A stretch of DNA of 60,775 nt, from NCBI GenBank assembly GCA_938041445.1, contig CALISO010000059.1, positions 1 through 60,775 on the forward strand. The letters are read 5' to 3'. Positions 17,163 through 24,730 of the stretch are shown piece after piece. The DNA comes from an uncultured Saprospiraceae bacterium. GTDB lineage: Bacteria > Bacteroidota > Bacteroidia > Chitinophagales > Saprospiraceae. A model generated the notes under the pieces. It searched no databases, had not been told where the DNA came from, and was given only the letters and a program-made list of their open reading frames with translations. The translations under genes and the position numbers were made by a program. Every line of letters begins with the position of its first letter. The stretch's first letter is position 1.

Positions 17163-17281
17163 TTATGAGTTTTAAAATAAGCAAAAGTCCAGCAATAATT
17201 TTGATGAATAGGAGAACTACCTCCTTTCATTATTTCAATTTATCTCTAATTTAGAATCGGCACATTAAGTAGAAAATATCA

Positions 17282-18031
17282 TCACATTGACATCCCACCA
17301 CAGACACTGATCACCTGTCCTGTCACATAGGTAGACATATCGCTTCCGAGAAAGATAGCGGCATCTGACACTTGCTTTGGCTCACCCAATTTCTTTAGTG
17401 GAATCGCATCTTCATATGCTTTGATGACTTCTTCGCCAAGTTCGTCAGTCATATCTGTAGCGATAAAACCTGGCGCTAGTACATTACATCTGATCCCTCT
17501 ACTGCCGACTTCTTTAGCAATAGACTTAGAGAAACCAATGATTCCTGCTTTAGATGCTGCATAGTTCGCTTGTCCAGCATTACCGAATATCCCGACGACA
17601 CTACCCACATTGATGATAGATCCGCTTCTTTGCTTGAGCATTGTCCGCATTGCATGCTTTGTCAAGTTGAATACGGACTTTAGATTGACATTGATGACAC
17701 TATCCCACATCTCTTCATTCATTCTGAGCATCAGGTTATCTTTTGTAATCCCAGCATTATTGACCAATATATCGATAGCTCCGAATTCTGCTACGACATC
17801 TTTGATTAACTGCTCTGATGCTTCATAGTTAGAGGCGTCAGATTGGTAGGCAACTGCCTTTGCACCGAGTGCTTCTGCTTCTTTTGCGACTTCAGCTGCT
17901 TTTTCAGCATTTGACCTGTAGGTAAATGCGACATCTGCACCCTCTCTTGCATAAGCAAGAACCATATCTCTACCAATACCTCTTGATCCTCCAGTGATTA
18001 GTGCCTTCTTATCTGCTAATAATTTGCTCAT
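17282..18031 (-). CDS. fabG: 3-oxoacyl-ACP reductase
   Basis: This short-chain dehydrogenase reduces 3-oxoacyl-ACP with NADPH in the fatty acid synthesis cycle. The nucleotide-binding motif GGSRGIG is at residues 14-20, followed by NNAGITKDNLMLRM, the catalytic Ser in NVGSVVGIFGNAGQ, and the Tyr-Lys pair in NYAASKAG. LAPGFIATDMTDEL and the VTGQVISVCGGMSM end are typical of FabG. At 249 residues it is full length. It is divergent from pth across 82 bases, which should hold both promoters. There is no other fatty acid synthesis gene beside it. Confidence 0.96.
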   Translation of the reverse strand: MSKLLADKKALITGGSRGIGRDMVLAYAREGADVAFTYRSNAEKAAEVAKEAEALGAKAVAYQSDASNYEASEQLIKDVVAEFGAIDILVNNAGITKDNLMLRMNEEMWDSVINVNLKSVFNLTKHAMRTMLKQRSGSIINVGSVVGIFGNAGQANYAASKAGIIGFSKSIAKEVGSRGIRCNVLAPGFIATDMTDELGEEVIKAYEDAIPLKKLGEPKQVSDAAIFLGSDMSTYVTGQVISVCGGMSM

Positions 18032-18100
18032 TGTTTAGTCGTTTTTATTTGTGGAGGCGTAAAGATAAGGATTGCTTAGGTTCGTCGGCATACTATCTCG

Positions 18101-18108
18101 TATCTTTG
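18101..18108 (+). promoter_or_regulatory. TAnnTTTG -7 element upstream of pth
   Basis: TATCTTTG is an exact Bacteroidota -7 element ending five bases before the ATG at 18114. No well-spaced -33 TTG is seen. If used, the transcript would be leaderless for 18114 or have a ~70-base leader for the internal ATG at 18186. Confidence 0.45.
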
Positions 18109-18113
18109 AGATT

Positions 18114-18746
18114 ATGCTTGTACAGCTTTATCGCAAATTACTCGGAAAGGCAACTACGCCACTCCACCCAGAAGTAGAACCAGAAATGAAATACTTACTC
18201 CTTGGTATCGGTAACGTCGGTGCTAAATACTATGGTACACGTCACAATATTGGATTTGAAGTGATCGACTACCTCCTATCAGAACACGATGCAGAGACTA
18301 AGGTAGAGGGTAACTCTATGATTGGACATATCAAGCACAAAGGTAGACAAGTCTACCTTGTCAAGCCTACGACCTATGTCAATCTTAGTGGCAAAGCATT
18401 AAAGCATTGGCTACCAAAACTCAACGTTCCAATAGAGAATGTCTTGATAATCGTTGATGATCTCCACTTGGAATTAGGAGCATTGAGACTTAGAGTCAAA
18501 GGAAGCGATGCAGGACATAATGGTCTTAAGCATATCGAACAAACACTCAACACAAGCAAGTATCCAAGGCTAAAGTTTGGTATTGGCAATGACTTCCCCA
18601 AAGGAGGTCAAGTAAATTATGTGCTGGGCAAGTGGAAAGACAAAGAAATAGAGGAACTACAGTTCGCTATCCCAAAAGCTGCAGAAATGGCGCTGAGCTT
18701 TGTTGCAATTGGAGCAAAGTATACGATGGATAAGTATAATTCTTAG
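18114..18746 (+). CDS. pth: peptidyl-tRNA hydrolase
   Basis: Pth releases peptides from peptidyl-tRNA that has dropped off ribosomes. The core begins MKYLLLGIGNVG, with the substrate-binding Asn at 34 and the catalytic His in TRHNIGF (residue 45). The essential Asp lies in VDDLHLELG, and SDAGHNGLKHIE follows. An N-terminal extension of 24 residues (MLVQLYRKLLGK and following) precedes the core when the ATG at 18114 is used; the ATG at 18186 would give the classical length. The extension reads as real coding sequence, so I keep it, but the nearby promoter leaves the start open. GIGNVG replaces the more usual GLGNPG. It is a single gene between fabG and the COQ4-like gene. Confidence 0.95.
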   Translation: MLVQLYRKLLGKATTPLHPEVEPEMKYLLLGIGNVGAKYYGTRHNIGFEVIDYLLSEHDAETKVEGNSMIGHIKHKGRQVYLVKPTTYVNLSGKALKHWLPKLNVPIENVLIIVDDLHLELGALRLRVKGSDAGHNGLKHIEQTLNTSKYPRLKFGIGNDFPKGGQVNYVLGKWKDKEIEELQFAIPKAAEMALSFVAIGAKYTMDKYNS

Positions 18747-18770
18747 GTCAAAGATTTTTTGCTGATTCCA

Positions 18771-19268
18771 CTACGCTTTCCTTCTCCTTAGCATTGTCAT
18801 TATTCCATTGAAATCATAAGACAACATCTCATTGAAGTCAAATTTCTTTAATGGGAAGTACTCCTTACCCCTCTTGAAATCTTCATAAAAGGTTGGTATC
18901 AGGTCTGGAATAAATACCAATGCCACCAATATAGAGCCAAGTATGGAGACAGATCGCTTACCATTTCCAAAGAGGAAGAAAAACATCCTCGCTTCATTGT
19001 TAAGTCCAAGACCATATCCTGTAATCACGTGATAGACATCGTGAGCCTCATACTTAGGTTCAAGGTTAATGTTTCCATCTATGAGGAATTGTTGTAAGAC
19101 ACTACCTAACGTCCCTTCATCATATTGTGAAAGACTTTCTGTTGTTTCGCCCCAATCTTGGCGATGCGGATGAAGGAGTTTGATATAGCCTTTCTTCATC
19201 CATTCTACAAGCATTGGCAGATATGTTTCTCTGGCGTCTATGTAGCGGTTTATGATAGATTTGAGCAT
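18771..19268 (-). CDS. COQ4-family protein
   Basis: The 165-residue protein contains H-D-x2-H-x11-E exactly: His76, Asp77, His80, then Glu92, within EAHDVYHVITGYG. This is the metal-binding motif that defines COQ4, which in mitochondria and some bacteria takes part in ubiquinone head-group chemistry. The C-terminal half has a hydrophobic segment (residues 107-122) that would sit at the membrane. Bacteroidota generally make menaquinone and no ubiquinone genes are visible here, so the bacterial role may differ, perhaps quinone binding or another lipid. A well-spaced promoter lies upstream. The gene is flanked by pth and an unknown membrane-anchored protein. Confidence 0.75.
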   Translation of the reverse strand: MLKSIINRYIDARETYLPMLVEWMKKGYIKLLHPHRQDWGETTESLSQYDEGTLGSVLQQFLIDGNINLEPKYEAHDVYHVITGYGLGLNNEARMFFFLFGNGKRSVSILGSILVALVFIPDLIPTFYEDFKRGKEYFPLKKFDFNEMLSYDFNGIMTMLRRRKA

Positions 19269-19288
19269 AGTGGTAAGGTGTTTTGACT

Positions 19289-19317
19289 CAAATATATTGC
19301 CTCCTTCGGCATACCAA
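19289..19317 (-). promoter_or_regulatory. promoter of the COQ4-like gene
   Basis: On the minus strand TTG (19315-19317) is separated by 18 bases from TATATTTG (19289-19296), matching the Bacteroidota -33/-7 consensus. The predicted start site leaves a leader of about 14 bases. Confidence 0.6.
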
Positions 19318-19366
19318 CCCTTAGATGAGCATCCGTTATAAGAGTATGAGTATATGATTACCCTTA

Positions 19367-20413
19367 ATGAGAAGATTAATTAAGAGATTGTTTCGATGGG
19401 CAGCAGTTGGTGTTTTGGCCTACTGCACACTCAATCTATGCACTGGCTACAGTCAAGTCTTACTAAAGCGGAGTATCAACAATCAGATAAGTTATATTTC
19501 TCAAGAATTACAGAAAGGTGCTGGTGAAACACTTCAACAAGCGTTCCCTGAAGGGATGACATTTGGGCATGCTATCTTTTCACTATCTATTATCGAAGCT
19601 AGACCTAGTGCAGTCCTATCAGACCAAGAATCTGCAATCCTTATTGATCACTCTATCCTTCAACTGATATCAGAGAAAAACACCCAAGTTTATGACAAGA
19701 CCTTAGTACCTACCTATGGTGCATTCTACAATGGTTGGACAAATTTCATATTGAAAAAGTATCGAGAAAGCAACAGCTATGAATACTCGTCAATTCAACG
19801 TACAGTCAACAAAGCGTACGAAGATATTTCTAAGAGAATCGTTGATGCTCAAGAAGAGCAAGTACACCTTCTAGATACCTATCATTCATCAATCTGGCCA
19901 GCGGATAATTTAATGTGTATCGCTTCTCTAGATACGAGTCATTATAACTTACAGAAGGCTTGGTATCACAATCTCATAGATTCTTCTGACAACCATCGAG
20001 GTCTCATCAACCATGACGCATTCCAGCCTAAGATATCACGTGGATCATCACTAGCATTAGCAATATATGCAACATCTCAGTTTGACAATGAGCCTGCTCG
20101 CAAGCAAAATTCAATTTTCTATGACAATTATCTTCGACGACTCTTGGGGCTTGACTTAATCAAAGAATACGAAAACGGTGGTGAGATGGATGCTGACTCC
20201 GGACCAATTTTATTCAATATTGGCAGTGTAGCAACGATTATGAATATTAAAACTCAACATTCCGTCAATAATCTACAACTCAGATTGACTTGGGGATTTC
20301 TCAATATGCTAGGATTACCACTCAATCTTAATGGTGAAAAATGCTACCTCTTCGAACAAGAATTGATGTTTGATATATTTATGCTGTGGACTTCAGTATC
20401 ACTTCTGGATTGA
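19367..20413 (+). CDS. membrane-anchored protein of unknown function, DADSGP motif
   Basis: I do not recognise this 348-residue protein with certainty. It has a basic N-terminus (MRRLIKRLFR) and one membrane helix (about 11-28), so the bulk is likely periplasmic. Conserved-looking segments are PTYGAFYNGW (115-124), WPADN (177-181), SRGSSLALAIY (224-234) and GGEMDADSGP (271-280). The spacing of these Trp/Asp motifs in a helix-rich chain is reminiscent of (alpha/alpha)6-barrel enzymes such as linalool dehydratase-isomerase-like or glycosidase-related folds, but this is only a resemblance. It is divergent from the COQ4-like gene over 98 bases. A structural search would decide the fold. Confidence 0.55.
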   Translation: MRRLIKRLFRWAAVGVLAYCTLNLCTGYSQVLLKRSINNQISYISQELQKGAGETLQQAFPEGMTFGHAIFSLSIIEARPSAVLSDQESAILIDHSILQLISEKNTQVYDKTLVPTYGAFYNGWTNFILKKYRESNSYEYSSIQRTVNKAYEDISKRIVDAQEEQVHLLDTYHSSIWPADNLMCIASLDTSHYNLQKAWYHNLIDSSDNHRGLINHDAFQPKISRGSSLALAIYATSQFDNEPARKQNSIFYDNYLRRLLGLDLIKEYENGGEMDADSGPILFNIGSVATIMNIKTQHSVNNLQLRLTWGFLNMLGLPLNLNGEKCYLFEQELMFDIFMLWTSVSLLD

Positions 20414-20453
20414 ACTATTGAGTAATATTAATAATATCAATACCCTCTCAAGG

Positions 20454-21485
20454 TTAAGATAACATTCGGTCCAATATACTTCCTAACTGTGTCTCAATAT
20501 CGTTCTGTTCTAAGACAATGAAAAGTGGATGTGACTTAAGATGCTCTCCTAGATAAACTTGTTCTGATTGACCTGGAGTAGGTATGAGTATTGCTTTCTT
20601 CTGCAAGGCATCTAGATCCATCACAGATGTGTAACCTGTCCGAGTAATAACAATATTTGAAGTATTGATCAAGGTGTTTAACTTTTTAGTCTTTACAAGA
20701 TGTGAGATATGACCTTCGCTATCCTGTTGCTTATACTTCCGATTAAGTGGGCTTGTCGTCCCTCTGATAATGTGATATCTGTACTCTTCTTTAGATAGTG
20801 TATCTAGCAGTGCCTCTTCCAGAATAGTTCTTTGCGGTTCTGGACCAGAGAGGATAACAAGAATTTCTCTTGCTATCGTATGTTCAGGTGATGGTAACTG
20901 TAATCTAGAGTGTGATCCGATATACCTGAAGTTATTTAAGCCATCTGGAATACTTAATTTACCTGATAATCTTCTATCAGGATGGTCCATTATCCATACT
21001 GCATCAAATTTATTGAGGTAGGTGATATTGAGCTTCAGTGCTGGCTTATTCAATATTGTGACTGGTGAGATGAGATTAACTTGATGTGTAACCACAACAC
21101 TTTCAATATCAGGGTGTCTCACTCCGAGCCTATTATCAGAAATGATAAGGTCAGGTTGGCACTCCTTGACGATTCTAGCGATAGCCTTACTCTCAGCATT
21201 GACCTTGAGTGCAATCTTTGGTGCTTGGCTGATGATCTTCAGACTAGTATTATGCTTAGCATACTTGATATCGTAGGCCGGAAGTTCATAGTATATTAAC
21301 TCAGGAAACTCTCTTCGCAGTAGCTCCAATGCGTCTCCATCAGAAGCCAAAGTGACCGTCTTACCCAATCGGATACAATGATTGATTATTGGGATCATCC
21401 GAGTAGCGTGACCTAGACCCCAATTAAGAGGCGCTATGAGGATATGATTATATCTATCCCGTGCTGTTATAAGTTGTGACAACAT
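20454..21485 (-). CDS. MurG/GT28-like glycosyltransferase family protein
   Basis: The product begins with an Asn/Gly-rich loop typical of GT-B enzymes, ILIAPLNWGLGHATRMIPII, followed by ASDGDALELL and FPELIYYELPAYDIKY. Residues 100-130 (IVKECQPDLIISDNRLGV) resemble the N-terminal domain hinge. The C-terminal domain has VILSGPEPQRTILEE and NIVITRTGYTSVMDL followed by ILIPTPGQSEQ, matching the nucleotide-sugar binding region of MurG-like proteins. The full length is 343 residues. It is separated by nine bases from the downstream end of the RNase G gene on the same strand, so they may share a transcript. The acceptor is unknown. Confidence 0.78.
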   Translation of the reverse strand: MLSQLITARDRYNHILIAPLNWGLGHATRMIPIINHCIRLGKTVTLASDGDALELLRREFPELIYYELPAYDIKYAKHNTSLKIISQAPKIALKVNAESKAIARIVKECQPDLIISDNRLGVRHPDIESVVVTHQVNLISPVTILNKPALKLNITYLNKFDAVWIMDHPDRRLSGKLSIPDGLNNFRYIGSHSRLQLPSPEHTIAREILVILSGPEPQRTILEEALLDTLSKEEYRYHIIRGTTSPLNRKYKQQDSEGHISHLVKTKKLNTLINTSNIVITRTGYTSVMDLDALQKKAILIPTPGQSEQVYLGEHLKSHPLFIVLEQNDIETQLGSILDRMLS

Positions 21486-21493
21486 CTGATAGA

Positions 21494-23044
21494 CTACTCG
21501 ATTCTTATTTCATCTCCGAGTTTATCGTAATATTTGAAGCTATTGATAAAGACTGATTCGTCTTGAGTAATCTTGACCCATCGCTTATGTTCCATAAACC
21601 ACTTCATCTGCTTACTTGGGAATCCTTGCTTGAGATATGCACCGACATATGGATGCACTACTAACTCTAGCTTCTCTGATGGTCTACTTGCTAGGATCAA
21701 CTCTAGGTTACTTCCGATATCTTCTACGATAAGACTAGTCGCATTGACCTTACCAGATCCATCACATACGGGACACATATCAGAGGTATCCTTCTCGATA
21801 GCTGGCTTGACTCGTTGTCTTGTGATCTGCATTAACCCAAACTTACTCAGTGGTAAAATGGTATGTTGAGCTCTATCCCCTTCCATCGATTCTTTCATCA
21901 CCTTATACAGGGCTTGCCTATTCTCAGACTTCCGCATATCGATGAAGTCAATGATGATTAACCCACCAATATCTCGCAATCTAAGTTGACGAGCGATCTC
22001 TCGAGCAGTCTCAAGATTAACCTTCAACGCTGTATTTTCTTGATCACCTCTCTGTGCTCTAGGGCCGCTATTCACATCAATGACATGCATAGCCTCAGTC
22101 TTTTCTATAACAAGGTAAGATCCACTTGGTAGAGTTGGATTCTTAGAAAAACTTGAAGTCAATTGTGTCGATACTCTATGTGTCTTGAAGATGCCTTCTT
22201 TTCCTTTATGAAGCTTGAGGATGTTCAATTTATCTGGAGCAACAGACTTTAAATAGTCTTTTGTTGCTTGGTAGTCTTGCTTATTATCAAGTGTGACATT
22301 CGTGAAATCATCAGTCAGCATATCTCTGATAATACTGATAGTTTTATCCTGTTCACTGAGGAGTTTTGATGGACCGTTTGCGTCCACCAATTCTGCATGG
22401 ATTGCATTCCATCGCTCTTCTAGACCCTTAATTTCTTCATAGAGGTCGGCAACTTTTTTGCCTTGTGCAGCAGTACGAATGATGACGCTGAAGTTAGGTG
22501 GTTTGATACTACCTATTAACCTCTTTAATCGCTTTCGTTCATCTTCATCACTGATTTTCTTAGATACAGATACAATATTACCAAATGGTGCTACCACGAT
22601 ATATCTACCAGGGAGGGTGATCTCACAGGATAACCTAGGACCTTTTGTAGATATTGGCTCCTTCAATATCTGTACAAGGCAGTATTGGTTCTTTTTGAAT
22701 ACTGCGTTGATTTTACCATTCTTATGATTGTCCTTCTCAAGATTGAAGTCTTTCAGCGAAGCTGTTTTCTTCTGGTTGTTTCTGACAACATTGGTGTACT
22801 TGAGGACTGAGTTGATCTGAGGACCGAGATCTGTATAGTGGAGAAAGGCATCATTTCGAGGGCCTATATCCATAAAAGCTGCGTTCATACCAGGACGCGT
22901 CATTTTAACCCTTGCAAGGAAGATATCCCCAACGGTAAATGTAGTTTCCCTCTTTTGTTCGTGCAGTTCTACGAGTTTCTTATTCTCTAAGAGTGCAATC
23001 TGTATATCGGAGGAGGTAGAATGTATGACTAATTCTTTGCTCAA
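21494..23044 (-). CDS. rng: ribonuclease G/E family
   Basis: This endoribonuclease takes part in rRNA maturation and mRNA turnover. An S1-like RNA-binding domain occupies about residues 37-135 (VGDIFLARVKMTRPGMNAAFMDIG). The catalytic metal ligands are in HVIDVNSG (Asp323) and IIIDFIDM (Asp366). The zinc-link motif CPVCDGSGK lies near residue 430. The 516-residue length is that of RNase G rather than RNase E; the long C-terminal scaffold is absent. It follows HU, a TPR protein and a small basic protein on the same strand after a 207-base gap, an arrangement common in Bacteroidota. The start ATG opens MSKELVIHS. Confidence 0.96.
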   Translation of the reverse strand: MSKELVIHSTSSDIQIALLENKKLVELHEQKRETTFTVGDIFLARVKMTRPGMNAAFMDIGPRNDAFLHYTDLGPQINSVLKYTNVVRNNQKKTASLKDFNLEKDNHKNGKINAVFKKNQYCLVQILKEPISTKGPRLSCEITLPGRYIVVAPFGNIVSVSKKISDEDERKRLKRLIGSIKPPNFSVIIRTAAQGKKVADLYEEIKGLEERWNAIHAELVDANGPSKLLSEQDKTISIIRDMLTDDFTNVTLDNKQDYQATKDYLKSVAPDKLNILKLHKGKEGIFKTHRVSTQLTSSFSKNPTLPSGSYLVIEKTEAMHVIDVNSGPRAQRGDQENTALKVNLETAREIARQLRLRDIGGLIIIDFIDMRKSENRQALYKVMKESMEGDRAQHTILPLSKFGLMQITRQRVKPAIEKDTSDMCPVCDGSGKVNATSLIVEDIGSNLELILASRPSEKLELVVHPYVGAYLKQGFPSKQMKWFMEHKRWVKITQDESVFINSFKYYDKLGDEIRIE

Positions 23045-23251
23045 AGTCTGTTAATTTTTAGGTGATCGACATCAAATTGTGTCGAAACTTCTTAACAAAC
23101 CGAAAGAGAGAAGGTATAATAGTAAGATTCAGAATTGTGCTTTTAGATTAGAAGCACACCTTGTAATCATTCACACTTGTTGTAAATATTACCGACCGGT
23201 GAGAAAGTAGTACCAACCGTATAATCCCAACAAGCTTATACCGAACAAGAA

Positions 23252-23344
23252 TTATTTCTTCTTCTTGTGTCTATTTTTTCTTAGACGCTTTTTTCTTTTG
23301 TGTGTAGAGATCTTATGTCTCTTTCTTTTTTTACCGCAAGGCAT
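23252..23344 (-). CDS. 30-residue highly basic protein, candidate small ribosomal protein
   Basis: The 30-codon gene begins MPCGKKRKRHKISTHKRKKR and is about two-thirds Lys/Arg/His. Similar 30-residue basic proteins beside HU and RNase G are familiar from Bacteroidota genomes and are often left unannotated. The composition is that of an rRNA-binding ribosomal protein comparable in style to THX or bL36. Whether it corresponds to a named Bacteroidota-specific ribosomal protein I cannot confirm. A longer in-frame reading to 23503 would overlap the TPR gene and is not needed. It lies 28 bases after that gene, with an AT-rich leader, and is probably cotranscribed with it. Confidence 0.75.
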   Translation of the reverse strand: MPCGKKRKRHKISTHKRKKRLRKNRHKKKK

Positions 23345-23372
23345 AGTATATATGTTTATTTCTTTAAAATCG

Positions 23373-24155
23373 TTATTGTTCGCAGCAAGCTTTATAAGAT
23401 TCTGCTTTTTGGGTTTGACCCTTACCCGAATAAGCTTGAGCAATGTAGCAACAAGCCTTCTTAGAATTTGGTTCCCTTGACAGGACGTCTTCGAGACGAG
23501 CAATTGCCTTATCCCACTGTCCGGTCTGTATTCCCAACCTAGCTAACTGTATCTGGACAGCATTATTGTCTGGATTATCATCATGCAGAGTGAGCAATTG
23601 TTGAATACCTGTCATCGGATTATCCTCTGGAGGAAAATCGACATAGCACAATGCAAGGTTGATTTTCAGATCAGTATCATCAGGAGATAGCGAAATCGCT
23701 GTCTCAAATGATTGGATTGCATTATTAATACAGTAGGTTTTCTCATCCTTATCCTCTGCTGACTTAGCACAGATAAAGTATGTACTTCCCGCTATTGCAT
23801 ATGAATCAGCATCTTCTCTTGACTCAGCAATCTTTCCAGCGAAGTGGCCGGAAAGTAATGGGGAACCATTTGCATACCAAAAGGAGGATAGCTGCTCGTA
23901 CGCTTTATTCTTGGCTACATCGTCATCTTCAGCAACTCTAACAGCCTGTTCTAAAAAGTCCAGTTCTTGTTTCTCTGGATCATCTAATCCTTCAGACATT
24001 GCTTTTCTGACTGCAGCAGTACTTACTGTTTCAAAATTTAAGGCTCTAGACTTTTCTACTGCCTTAGTCTCAGGAGACTTTACATCACATCCGAAATACA
24101 AAAGCGCAAAAAGCAATCCAAAAATGCCAACTGCTATCCATTGTGATTTCCCCAT
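23373..24155 (-). CDS. TPR-repeat protein with N-terminal membrane anchor
   Basis: The first 23 residues (MGKSQWIAVGIFGLLFALLYFGC) form a signal anchor or a weak lipoprotein signal ending at Cys23. The rest is helical with TPR-like repeats: AIQSFETAISLSPDDTDLKINLALCY, LTLHDDNPDNNAVQIQLARLG, and WDKAIARLEDVLSREPNSKKACCYIAQAY. It should act as a periplasmic or membrane scaffold. It sits six bases after the HU gene and before the small basic protein, forming the conserved HU-TPR-basic-RNase G order. Several Cys residues near the C-terminus (KKACCY, YKACCEQ) are unusual for a TPR protein. Confidence 0.75.
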   Translation of the reverse strand: MGKSQWIAVGIFGLLFALLYFGCDVKSPETKAVEKSRALNFETVSTAAVRKAMSEGLDDPEKQELDFLEQAVRVAEDDDVAKNKAYEQLSSFWYANGSPLLSGHFAGKIAESREDADSYAIAGSTYFICAKSAEDKDEKTYCINNAIQSFETAISLSPDDTDLKINLALCYVDFPPEDNPMTGIQQLLTLHDDNPDNNAVQIQLARLGIQTGQWDKAIARLEDVLSREPNSKKACCYIAQAYSGKGQTQKAESYKACCEQ

Positions 24156-24161
24156 ACGGTG

Positions 24162-24476
24162 TTATACTGCACTTGACTTATCGTCAGGTAGTGATTTTAC
24201 GTTAGTCTTCACTTGCTCTACAAATACTTTTGAAGGCTTAAATGAAGGAATATAGTGTTCAGGTATTTCGATCGCTTCGTTCTTTTTGATATGTCTACCA
24301 ATCTTCTTAGCTCTCTTCTTTATAATATATGATCCAAATCCTCTGATATAAACATTCTCTCCTGAAGAAAGTGTGTCCTTAATCTCTGTAAAGAATGACT
24401 CAAGAGTAACTAGGACATCGACCTTTGGTACTCCGGTCTTTTCGGATATTGTATTGACTAAGTCTGCTTTTCTCAT
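24162..24476 (-). CDS. HU/IHF family DNA-binding protein
   Basis: This 104-residue nucleoid protein has the HU fold throughout: MRKADLVNTISEKTGVPK, the dimer helix LESFFTEIKDTLSSGENVYIRGFGSY, and the beta-arm region KRAKKIGRHIKKNEAIEIPEHYIPSFKPSK. The C-terminal tail (VEQVKTNVKSLPDDKSSAV) is slightly longer than classical HU. The Bacteroidota HU beside RNase G is typically essential for nucleoid compaction, by family knowledge. It is the first gene of a minus-strand run and is divergent from yicC across 254 bases. Confidence 0.95.
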   Translation of the reverse strand: MRKADLVNTISEKTGVPKVDVLVTLESFFTEIKDTLSSGENVYIRGFGSYIIKKRAKKIGRHIKKNEAIEIPEHYIPSFKPSKVFVEQVKTNVKSLPDDKSSAV

Positions 24477-24730
24477 TTGTAATGTAATGTCTTAATAATC
24501 AGTAGGTAATCGCTAAGGGAGGGCAAATTTCGGAAAATATTTGTGATAGAAAAATCTTTTCGCTCCTTTTTTTAATATTGTTCCTTCAAAGCGTAAACTC
24601 CTCATTATCAATAGGCTTGTACATTTGAGGAATTATTCGATGTTTACACACTAAATTAGAGAGATATTGTTCATATTCGTGCTCCACAATTCGAGAAAGT
24701 AAACTATCGAGAAAACATAAACAACTAACT
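24477..24730. promoter_or_regulatory. divergent intergenic region between HU and yicC
   Basis: These 254 AT-rich bases must hold promoters for both directions. On the plus strand TACATTTG at 24620-24627 matches the -7 consensus but lacks a well-spaced -33 TTG, leaving a ~95-base leader for yicC. No open frame or strong hairpin is visible. Confidence 0.35.

Noticed and set aside
17138-17230. 31-codon minus-strand frame (MKGGSSPIHQNY start) with an AGGAGG-like sequence inside
   Set aside because: It overlaps the sorting-domain remnant in another frame and has no recognisable content; Bacteroidota rarely use Shine-Dalgarno sequences.
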